DNA from: Strigamia acuminata | Lineage: Eukaryota > Arthropoda > Chilopoda > Geophilomorpha > Linotaeniidae | NCBI GenBank assembly: GCA_949358305.1 | Contig: OX442314.1 | Span: 14,997,060 to 15,061,059 of the forward strand | Reading direction: 5' to 3' | Length of the DNA stretch: 64,000 bases | In this document: positions 14,601-26,600 of the stretch, piece by piece | How the letters are laid out: each line of letters begins with the position of its first letter | How positions within the stretch are numbered: the stretch's first letter is position 1 | The notes under the pieces: generated by a model | The model's input: only the letters and a program-made list of their open reading frames with translations | What the model was told of the DNA's origin: nothing | Database searches by the model: none | Made by a program: the position numbers and the translations under genes

Positions 14601-17600
14601 TATTTTATGTTTTTGTGTTTTATTTATTTCATGTTAATATATAATGGCACTTTGTGTGCACTCGTGATTTGTTTTTCTTGTTTTTTTGTTGTATAGTTTG
14701 CTTAAAGAAACTTATCCATTATTGAACAGCTGAAGACTCTAATTTTTTTGAGTGTGTTTGTATATCTTCTTGGCACTCTGAATTCTCATTGGTAATTCTG
14801 TACAAAGACCCTTGAAAATAGTGCCCTGGAGCTGCATGACAGTGAAAGGAAAGAGAAAATATGAGAAATAGAGAGAGAGAAAAATCGGTTAAATATAACC
14901 GTAAGAAGTAGTGCGCTCTGCTTAAGGCATTCGAAATGGGAAAGAAAGAATAGGATAAGGGAAGAAAAAACATGAAATTTATTTGAATTGTTTATTGCCT
15001 TTGTCTGTGATTCGGAACATCGGTGATCTTTTGTTGTTTTTGGACATGTTGCTCCCTTCAAAGGGAATTGCTTATACTAGAACGAGAAAGTCAACTTCCA
15101 TTAGACTCGTGGACTCGAAGAGTTTGTCTTCTTTTATTTAAAAGTAGAATGAGAGGGGAAAAAAATTGAAGTTTACCAGATGTTCACTTATCTCTAAAAA
15201 TTCAAGTTGGTGTAAGTTTAGTTTATTTTTAATGGGATTTAGTTGATGGCTGCTGGAGTTGTCCTGGTTTCGGTTTATTTGTACAAATTTAGTGGCGCGA
15301 AGTTGATGGAAGGGAGTTGAAGAAAAAAGAATGTTAAGTTTGTTATCTCAGTAAGTAATTGAAGCGTCACGAGCTAATGTGCAGCCACCTGTTAGATGTG
15401 AGGATAAGATCTTTGTGCAAGGTTTAGTGAATGTGATGTGACAGCCACGAGGAATCGCTTTCTCCGCTCCTTGCTCCATAAGCAAGTTGATAGCAATGGT
15501 AGTAATCGTCAGAGCACGGAAGATCGATGCACCATATCCCGAGGTTATGTGCACTATCATCACCTTAGCACGTGTAGATCAGTGTCGATGTTGACATGGT
15601 GCACATTTTCATTCTGTTGTTGTACTCTACAGCAGCCGGATTCGATATCAAAGAAAATTTCGAGTTGAGGCTGAGCCCCTTAATGTTGTTGGCAAACAAC
15701 AATTTTTTTTTTATGCCGGATAAAAATGTTGTTTTCTTGGGCTTTTGCGTTTAACCATTGAAATTCGCTTGATGAGGAAGGTCGATTTTCGAGATTGTTT
15801 ACCTCAAAGAAAACCCGCTCGGGAATCGCATGCAATAGTAAACAAGCTGATTACTTTATATTTCTGTACATTTGAGAGCAAGTTAAATATTAAGTCTTCA
15901 TGGGGGAAAATGCTCGGATATTTGCCTATAAGATTGAATTTTTTCCTTGATTATAAGGTAGGGCATGTGAGCTTTTCATTTTTCATATTTTTTGCTAGCA
16001 AGTTTTCTGTTTGTTCATAAAAGAGCAGTCGGGGTTTATGGAGTTGGTTTGTTTGAGATTAAAATTTTACAAAATACCCCGGATTAAAAATTTAGGTGTT
16101 TAATGCACTGTTTATGGAGTGTGGGTTTATGTGGTTAAAGTTTTAGAAAGTATGAAATATTAAAAACTAGATAAGTAATCTAAAAGTGAGCACACTTCCT
16201 CTGGATTTAAATGAATTTTTAATGTGAATTACGACGTAGTTTCGTGCATTGCAACGTTTTGAAAATGAGTTAAATCGTTTGATTTTGCAAGGTGCGAGTC
16301 GGGCAGCCAACTGGTCGCGAATTTAAATGTTTATTTTTAAAGCGTCCCAATTTAAAGTTTAATCAAGTGAGTATATTAGTAGTGCCTTATGATGTTATAT
16401 TTATTATCGTTGACAAAGGATTTCATCCAAATCGATATCTACCAGTTGTGGATGTTCTTTTGTAAGCAGGTAGATGGACTGGAAAGCATCGATTTTGGCT
16501 GACTTTCCGTCTAAATAGCTAGAACAGCATGTTTTGGTGCTAAAATCTTGGGCGAGCACTGTTTTGAATATAAAATACCGTTTGCGTTCAATTTCCTGGT
16601 TTTTACAAGGTTGCTTGACACAACATCTGCTCTTTTTCGTTGTTCGTAACATGTAAATAGGTATTTATAATTGTAATTACGGTAATTGACTTATTTGGAG
16701 GGTTAAAAATACTGCAGTAAATGTATAGCAGCAGGATTTTGATTAAAATGACTCTCGCATGTATGAAATTTAAAGCGTCTCTGAGAGGCACATGTTTTCC
16801 GCTTGAATTTATTTATTTTTTATTTTCTTTTTCTTTTTTGGGAGTGAAGGAAATGTTTTAGAGTAGCTGTGTACTGCAAACACGAAGCAGTGAATGTACA
16901 GTATTTTTTTCTTCTCCCGCCAGGCCATGTTTAAGTGAAAACAAGTGTGCTTAGAGGAAGGATTTCTTTGAAAAGTTTTAATCATTAATATTAGATTGGT
17001 AAAAGTTATTTTGTGCAAGTAAATTGAATTTGAGTCGTATTGGAGGAGAGTGAAATATTAAACAGAAGATGAATGTTGACACACTCCTTAAAAAGGAGAA
17101 GTCTGAAGATTTTGCGCCGAGAAATGTAATAAGTTAATCACGTGCAAAACGAGAAAGCAAATGAATCAGCTTGAAATTGGAACTTTTATTCCCATTTTGT
17201 GGTTGGTGTGGGAAATGGTGCGTGTTATTTGCACGTTACGCTCGGAAGTTCTCACCACGAGCTTAGTAAAATGCGCCGAGTTTAATGGGTGACATGCAGT
17301 GTTATTTATAGCGTTCATACATGATGAACATTCACGTTGGTCCTTGATCAAATTAATAAGCCCACAATGAATAGGGGGTCTGGTCTCTGGACTTTGTTTT
17401 CAAGTTAACCTTTCTTTGAAGTTTCTTGATATATGTCAGAACAAAAGGAATTCCAGGTTCAGCAAATGCCAAAAGATTGTCTCGTGTCTGTGTGGTAGGG
17501 CTAAAATTGGTTGTTCTTTAGTGGAGGGGACCAGTAAAAGTTATCTGCAGCTGACGATGGAACAAATATCTGTCTTGCTTTAGATCACATGTTTTCTAGA

Positions 17601-20600
17601 GCATGAAGCGATGTGGCAATTTGTTACTCTATTGGGAAGTTGGCACTGCTGGATGCAGTGTAACGAAAAGAAAAAAAGAAGAGGAGAAAGAGTAGAGAGA
17701 GCAAATTTGCAATGTCCAATCGGCTAGAAATTGTATATTGGGGAAAAAATTTCAAGTATAAATTGAATGCCTCGACTATTACATGCTTGACTTTAAAAAT
17801 TGACGAATTGATGTTTATTTATTTTTTTTTTATTTTTTTTTTTATTGTTTATTTTTTTTTTAAATTTCAGGATTTGTGTGTCTAAATACACGCCAGAATG
17901 CTGTCAGAATATTGCATATATTGTATCTTACATTTTTGTTTTGTTTTATACAGATAAAAATCCTGAGAGACCAGGACCCCTTTTACAAGAACCTCGTTTC
18001 GGAAGTGCTCCTACGCCATACCGTAAGTACCCACCTCTCTCTGACTTTATTTCATTTTATTTAAAGGTTAAAACGAGACGCAATAGTGGTTTTTATTTCA
18101 TAGTTTGTCGGGTGTTTGTGTGCAGATATCACTCCATTGCGGCTGTTCTCCGTTGTAAATAGTTTTAATGTCTTATGTCAACTGCGAAGTCAGTTCAAAT
18201 AGTGAATTTAAACGAGTCGACAGCATTCGAATTCTTTGTCTTGTCAACAATACCGCCGCCCAGATGTGAAACAGGGCTTGAAGCGTTGCGAGTAACTGCG
18301 CTCATTCATTTTATGTCTTTTAATGTTTGTGGCTTTGCTTTTGTTATGCCAATAATCCCCCGAGCCGATGCTTGTACATTGTGCAATAGTGTATGGTTAA
18401 TAGTTAATCAAGTTTGGATGCTGGTCCTGTGTAAATCAATTAGGTCGGCCTGTTGTTCAAACTTACAATGGAACGTAAGGTTGTAAACATTGCGACTAAT
18501 TAGTAAGGGGTTCGTGTACTAGTCTCGGCTATTGATTATGCGGGGAGATAATGAGCTACGGTCGTATGTTGGTTTTGCCTCGAAGATCCTGTTTAATTTG
18601 AAGTTTTTTTGGCGGGATTTTGGGGTTTCGCTGTTTGTTTTTCTTCAATTTATCTTTTGTTTTAGATTGGATTTGTGGTTGTTGCGTTGTTTGGTCACTT
18701 GTTATTGGTTCATTTGTACGGGGATATTGAATTTGCTGAGCGAGATTAAAGGTTTTTATTAATATAGGAGACTGGGGGGCAAATTTTTGAGGTAATTAAA
18801 TTTCTCCGTTCTGCCTTTTGTCCGATTTGATGTAGAATCAATATTGCTAATTATAATCTTTTGTTAATGAGTGAGTGGCTAGGAAAGGGGTAGTTTGGAA
18901 ATTGGAACCGCGTTTGAAATATCGGATTACCAAAATTAATTGATGGTAAAGAAGGGTTTATTTTTGTTTTTCTAAATTTTGTCAAAATTGTTTTTTCGCA
19001 GATATTAATGAATGACGATTTTTTAAAATCCTTATTAATAATTACAGAAATTTCGAATGAGCTGGTTTCAGGGTTATTTTGATGAATATTTAATCAAATG
19101 TTTAATAATAATAATAGGTTATTTATTATAGAGGTAGTATTAGTTTAACTGGATTTCAGGCATTAAGTTTAGAGTTTGATGGAATTAAAGATTAAAATAA
19201 AATATTAATTAATAATACAGGTGAAGGGAAATTAAGGATGTTGGTGGTTTAATTAAACGACAGTTTAGTTGAAGTTTTTTAAGATTTCTTTGAGTTTTAA
19301 TTCTGTGCTAATTAATTTAGTTTTGAGTTTCAAAAGATTATGCCACTTCAATTTGTTCATTTAATTTTAAAACAAAAAAAAAAACTTAGAATAGAATAGA
19401 ATTTCTTTTTTAAATATAAATTACTCGTTAAATTGCTCTTTTCTTAGAATCGATTCTTTTTTTTTTCTGTAAACAGTAAGAAAATAATGGAAAAAGTGGG
19501 ATTCAATTTATTTTCTAATAAATAGGTTTGGTTGTTGTGATGCATGTTGAAATGAAATAAATATATACGTAGGTAAAAAGGGCGTCATTTTTGTGATGGG
19601 AAGTGCAGGCTTGTTCATTTTTTTTTTTTTTTTTTTTTTATATATATATTTTTTTTCTTCTTCCGTTTTTTCGTTTTTGCACTTTACAAGATTCTATTAA
19701 ATGTTAGAGCAACTGTAATGGGATCGGCCATGCAGCTGTTTGAAATAACAGGAATTCTTTTCACTGCTTCTCACTTGCTCTCTTCAAACTGAAGAAAGAA
19801 GGGTTTTCTGTCTCCATTTTACTCAAGGCTTTTTCTCCGTTTCTCCCTTCCCCACTTTCTACCTCTTCCATTTCCACCGGCAGGAATTGATTAGAAGCAC
19901 GGCTGAGTTGGCCTGAACAAACATGGGTACACTTCAAACTTCTCTATTTTTCCTCGTCTGTGAGGGGTTTTTCTCCTTTTGCCATACGCTCGATTCCCTT
20001 CCATTTTATCTGAAGCATGCACTTTTAGCCTTGCTTCTTCTACTAAGTTGCTGGCATTAGATGTGCTGTGAAAACAGGAGATTACATAGTTTTATCGCAT
20101 GTAAAATTACATTACGTTCTTGGTGCTTAACATTTTTGCTAGAATGGACATGTATAAAAATAGGCTCTTAATTATCGTTGGAAAAAGGTTTTTTGCGGGG
20201 GAAGAATGGGGATTGTGGGAATTAGTCACTTGACCCGGTCATTTTCCTCTGACATGTAATTTTGTGAAGGGATTTTGTAGGAAATGTTGACTTTAAGTTG
20301 CGTTCGCTCAACACAATAAGTGCTCGGTTGAAGTGGAAGTGCAACAAGTAGATTTTTCCCTTTTTTCTTTTCTTTTCCTTTCTTTTTCTCACTCATTCAT
20401 TCTTTTCTATTTTATTATTTTTTATATTTTTGGTCTTTTATACGGAGTGTAGTTATGCGACATAAAAGAATTCTTACTTGTGTCTTTGAAATTTTTGTCT
20501 GCTTGAACCTTTTGCTTGAGGTCTTGCAATTTCAGCAAAATGCATTTGCATATTCAATGCCTTCTGTTGGTGGAAGAATTTTTTTTCTTATATTTTTTTT

Positions 20601-23600
20601 CTCCTCTTTTTTTCTTCTTCAATTGCTGGAAGACTGGTCTGATTTTTTCTTCTTCAGCTTTCAACTATAAAATATTAAAAGAAAAGAAGAAAAAACTGTA
20701 AGTTGAAGTTTAGTTTTTGAAGTTAAAATTATGACCTCTACAGGTGACGCATCCATAGAGAAGGTAAAAAGGTAAGAGAGTGTTGGTAGCTAGAGGTGGG
20801 GATTAAAGTGGTTATGCAAAACACCCGAAATGTGTTTAAGATGATTGCATAAACAGATTTTCAAGTGTGGATTTTAATAAGAGCTCGTTCAGAATAAAGA
20901 GGCCGTCGCAACTCGCAAATCAATGTTTCTTTGTGCGAGATGAAATAGGAGCGTTTTTATTGCAACTTTTCTCGCGTTTAGACGCATTTGAATAAGACAA
21001 GTGAGTGGAATTGCAGTTTGTTATTTAGTTGCGGAACGTGACATTTGCTTTTGTTCTTGGATTTTGTGCTTTTGTGGAAAAGACATTAATGAAGTGTAGG
21101 TGCAAGGAGCAGGGTGAAGCGCGAAATGACCCAGCCCACCCACTTGGCATGTGTCATAAGCGGCAAAAGGAACCAGTTTACTGCCGCATCTGCTGGTGTC
21201 TCTGGTGCACATCAATTTTGCTCGTGCATTTCGCAGGGTGGTGGGCGCCTTGTCACATGCAATAAGAGCAGATCCAAGTGTGACTGTGACAACTGCTTGG
21301 AATGTCAGGACTTTTCTTTTTACGTTCTGAAATTGAATATGAATTCTACTTTATCGCGTAGATGTAGTAGCGAAACAATTTTTTCTTTTTTTCTTTTTCT
21401 ATTTTTATTTCGTGTTTAAGAATTTAACGAATTTTTTATTTATTTTTTATTTTTAAACTTTTGTTTCGCACAAGTTTTGTGAGAATAAACAGACGCTATT
21501 TTCGTTTAAGGGAGCGAAATGCTTGACGTTATCCATATGCAATTTGTTCTGCTTGAGGATTTTGCATATGAATGAAGTAAATTAACGATTTTTTTTTTCT
21601 CTTTTATTTTGAGACGAGATTTAATTTTTTTTTAAATTCTTTAAGTTCTGTCAATTTGATTACGACAAATATGCGGGTTGACGTTGGAGCGGGGAAAAGA
21701 GAAATTGTAAAAAAGTGTATTTGTTTTGGGGGAAAGAAAGAAAGAGAAAACAGATGAATTATGAAAGGCGGCTAGAAATGTTGGTTTTGTATTCTGTCAA
21801 GAAAATGACGGCAGGTTGTATGTAGCTTGTAAAAGTCGGGTGTGGCGAGGTCGTGAATTATGTTGCTGCAGCTTTTTGGCTCTTCTATCTCACACCCACT
21901 TCTCTCGTTTTACGAAAGTCTGTTGCAGTTCCCAGAGGAACGAGTTTGTCTGCGGGATGAATTCTGATGGCAAATCTTTGTACGTGTAGATGGCTTTATC
22001 TGACGATGATGAAATGAAATCTTTTGCAAATCTTTGTATCTACCACATTTTCATAAAATACCCTCCAACTTATCTTATTCAGTCTCGATTTTTTTTTTCC
22101 TTCGAGACAATGCGCAGCTTTTTGAATGTCAAATTTTGATAAGTAGATTTGATTTTGATTAAAGGCTTTATTGAATCTAGTTTAAATTCTTCTGGTTGTG
22201 TGGATTTCTTATCGACGGAGCCTTTAATGTGCCATGTGCAATGCAGGTGCCAGTTAACTTTTCTCTTTCAGTTAATATTCTTTTTTTTTATTATAAAACT
22301 CGATAAGTTTCGGTACATTAAATTTATAATTAACGTTGTCATAATTTAATTAAAAGTATGTGTGTGCTGTTTGGCTGTAGTTTTTTGGCAGGTTATTAAT
22401 GCAATTACAGATTGGCTTTTGCTGCTTTCTTGCGAGTCGATCTTAGGTCTGCCAACGTGATTGATTACTGTACGGTTATCCTTGGCATTAATTGACACAA
22501 CGATGAAAGAGTTGCAGCTTGCATGTAAATCAATCACGAATGGCTTGGTTTATTGAAGACATGCGTTTTGTAAATTTAATGTGCACACTTCCGATACTCA
22601 TTTGTCATATTGTATTGACAAAAAAAGGATTGATTGAAAAGTTTTGCAAGTTAGACAAATTAATTTCTTTTTTTTAAGTAAATAAATTAATCAATTACAA
22701 TATATTTTGTTTTGAAGAGACTTGAAAGTCTGTACCGACATAAACAAAATCTCGTTGCCAACGTTTCACTCGTGATTTAAACGCAATGTAGTTGGCATGA
22801 AATACAGGCAACAAGATTAACACTCGATGGCACTTGACCTTTAATTGGGTTAAAATTTAGTTGTTTCTGTTAATGGAGTGGACGAGGAGGATGATTTATA
22901 GGGCTTTCGATCTTAGATCGTTTACGTAGATATGTTCGATTAGAGTTGATGCGTTTGGCGTTTTTTAGAGTTTAGTTAGATCGATTTTTTGTTGTGTTAC
23001 ATAAATTAAGATCGATGTCGTTCATTAGTCAAGGAATTAATCGCGTTTGTTGTGAAATTAATTGATTATGTAATCGGAGAGTTTGCAATTGGGCAAAGGT
23101 TGCGATATTTTTTTTATAATTTAATTTAAATTGAAAGTGTTTGAATGATATTTTTATTTTTGGGAAACTGTTTTCGAAATCAGTTTTATAATTGAGTTCA
23201 ACATCTTGTAACGGAAGACGGAGCGATGTCAACAGGAAAGATCTACGTCAATAGTTTGTGAAATGATCGCGAGGAATATGTCTCAAAATTCGAATATCTT
23301 GTTGCGAAACTATTTCTGGTTGATGTTTTTTTTTTTTTTTATTTCTTCCTTTTTGCCATTTCAATTGAAAATGAAATAGGTAAATTTTTTTTCCTAATTT
23401 TTTTTCGGGGGATTTGATAAAATGTTGAGCCTAGATAAAACGATATATGATGAGATTTTTTCCCTTTCGTCTTCTCCCATTCACTTTTTTCGAGACGTCA
23501 AAAATATGATTCTTTTTTTTTTTTTTTAAATTTTAAAACGCTAGTCTAAATGTAAATATTGAGCAGCTTTGCCATCGAATAAATTTAGTAGTTGATTCCG

Positions 23601-26600
23601 CTCAGTCCATCTTGCTTCTTGGCCACATTTTTCCATCATTGGTTTTCATCACTTGCGACGCATTTGTTTTCTTTGCACGTTACTTTTTTGGATTCTAGGG
23701 ACAAGGTGTTTTCAAAATTCCGACTCTCCGAGGAAATTAAAGATACATGGCGAATTTTTTCGATAGCGGAAATGAAATTGCAATAATAAGAAGAAAACAT
23801 TAAGAAAGTATATTGGATTTGCCAGAGCCTAAAGGCTAGGTTTAATCAAATGAAAAGAATAGGCTGAAAAATGGACATTCATGAGATTTCTTTTTTTCTA
23901 CGATCAAATGCGTAAAAGGTGGATATTGAATTGGAAAACTTCTTTTTTCACCTCTTCTCGCTTTCTGACATACCTGTTGCCTGTATTGGATGGATTACTT
24001 ATGTGGTACTTCTATTGGTAATAATTTCACGTCGCTGGCAAAGAATTCTTCAATTTGGCATCGGATAGTAATAATAGAGTTTTATTTTTTTTTTGGAAAT
24101 ATTAATAAATAAGTAATGGCGGAATTAAAATAGAATGAAAAATGTTAAATTACTTTTTTTTCTCCTCTTTAACAATTAACGGTTTAATCCAAGTAGAAAT
24201 TCAAAAACATTAGCTTAAATACGAAATTCGTGTGCTGACAGGTTCGCCGCTGATGTAGCTTCCGCTCGCGCCGCCAGAGATGAGCTTGAGGAGCTCAATG
24301 CGGGTAAAATCATATTTAGAACAAAAAAAAAAGGTTTTATTACTTCATTTCTTATTAAATTTATCATATCGGCCTTAAGTTTTAATGATTTTTACATTAT
24401 TTTATTTCTCCTTGGGTAAATTGAAATTTAAAAAAAAATTCTTCTCTTTTTAGATGTATACAAACAAGATCTGTTTCAACATTTTAATTTAGGCCTAAAA
24501 AAAAATTTGCATTCGTTTAGGAAATTGATTTTTTTTGCTCGTAATAAATTTATTATGCTTTATGGTCGGTAGATAAACATTGAAGATACTATAAATGTCA
24601 TCGCTATAAACTTTTGTGTGTACATTTTTTAATGGTTTAATATTTTGTTTGTTCTTTAGTTGTTTGACTTAAAAAATATTGTTTAATTAGTAATTACATC
24701 CATGGGAAATACTTTGGGATGAAAAATGCTTTTTTTTATTGCTTCTCGTTTTTATCCTTTAAAAAAAATCCAGTTAATGGTGACAAATTACCACGTTGAA
24801 CAGTATATTGTACGAGTTTTCGTCTTCTTATAGGTAATGATCAGAACAGAGGTCCTCCTGGATCCTACGGCACTCCAGAGAGAGCGGAACCTTACGACGG
24901 TTACAACAACAGTAGCGGGGGCAGTGGCGGTCGTTTTGCACAACAGTATAGTCCTTATCAACAGGACCATTACTGTCCACCACAAGACAGATACGGAGCC
25001 CCGAGTGAGAGGTAAGGAGTCTTTTCATTTACTGATCCAAGTAAAAGAGGAAAGAAAAAAAGGAGGAGAAAAACACGGTCCTTTCTTTTGTCACGGATCG
25101 ACGAGTTTGTTTTGTCTACAAATTTTTATGGTTAGGTTGGGTATTTTTATATCATGTTTAGTGCAGAAAAGCAATAAAGTACGGCTTTAATTAAGTTATT
25201 TGTTCCCTCACACACTTGTTTCGGAGCAGGGAGAAAATTTTATTTTTTTATGGGCTGGGTTTCAAGGCTCATCAGTTTTTTCTTTATTTTTTTTTTCTTT
25301 TTTCTCTTTTTCTTTTTTTTTTTTGGTTGAAAAGGAATACTAGTAACTGCAATTAGGTTTTTAAAAGTTGGAGTTGAAAGTATGGTTAGAAAAACCAATT
25401 TGGGAACGAGTTATAAAAATAATTAATTGCTTGAAAAAAGGGATATTTTTAAAGTGGGATGTTTTTTAGGAGTGTTTCGGTGATGCATGAAGCGTCATGT
25501 TGTCTTTATGCGAGAAAAAGAAAGTGCGCACAGTTTAGTATCATAAGTTTATTTTCTAAATAAAAAAGATGTACACGCGGAGATGAAAAATTAATTAGAT
25601 AAATATGAGATTAAAAAAATAAAAAAGATGATGGCAGCTTGAAAAGTCCATTAAATTTTAAATGAATGGGAGATGTATGATGTGTTTGCTTTGGTCTATT
25701 TGATTAATGGGGAATTAAATATTCGTCATGTTCACAAAGGCATGTTAAAAGTCTGCAATTTTATAGTGACAGATAAAAGTTTTTAAAATTTATTCCGGAT
25801 TAATTAACGACTTCCTTTGATTACGTGCTAGATATGATGCAAAACTTGACTTTTGTACGTGTTTCGTCCGTAATATAATACAATTATCGAAGCCGGGTTT
25901 TGACAATGACATTCATATCCTGTTTTATATATATTTAGCAGATACAACTCGCGTTCGGAGAATTACGACGGGCGATCATCGGAAGGGCCTACTGGACCGA
26001 CTTCACGTTATGGATCTCAGACATCGTCCGCAACTAATGCGGGACCTCAACAGGGGGCGGTGATGATGGTTTACGGCTTAAATCACGAAAAAATTAACGC
26101 AGATCGCATCTTTAATTTATTCTGTTTATACGGAAATGTTGTGAGGGTAAGTGATGATCTTTACTGTTCATTTTCTTCATCTACGATTAAGCAATGTTTG
26201 TTTTTATTTTTTTGTGTTGGGTTGAGGAGTCGGAAGTCTAAAAGTCGCTGGGGGGAAAATGAAAATTTTAAAATTGCATGCTGATTAAGTTTTGTGTTTA
26301 TGAATAGTTTAATGTCAGCTTGGTTGTGCGGTTAAAGCTAAATGCAGATGCTGTGAATGGAGGACGTTTATCACCTCACCTTTAGGAAATTTGGCCTATC
26401 AAGAGAGCTTTGTGTCCATCAAGGGTTCTTTACGGCGCATTGTGCAAACAATATACGGGATTAAGTTGATGTTTTCTACCGCAGTAAGGGAAGCACGGCT
26501 TATTCATTTTATTTTACAGCGGGTCTATGCAGAATTAATTTTTTCTGTCTTTCTTTTTATTTTTCAATTGACGGTACAGAATGTGTCGGCAATGGCGATG

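Larger units (their letters stand above)
8426..17953 (+). other. Long intron (9.5 kb) with MITE-like element and TA repeats
   Basis: This is the largest intron in the window. It holds AT palindromes near 10,355-10,400, TA-rich simple repeats (11,170-11,460), a palindromic MITE-like element (12,282-12,625), and islands of more balanced composition at about 11,580-12,150 and 15,345-15,670 that I cannot assign. Poly-T tracts precede the acceptor at 17,951-17,953. Confidence 0.8.

Noticed and set aside
21029-21419. Cys-rich overlapping frames in the 6.8-kb intron
   Set aside because: Cys spacing matches no known module and two frames overlap without preference.
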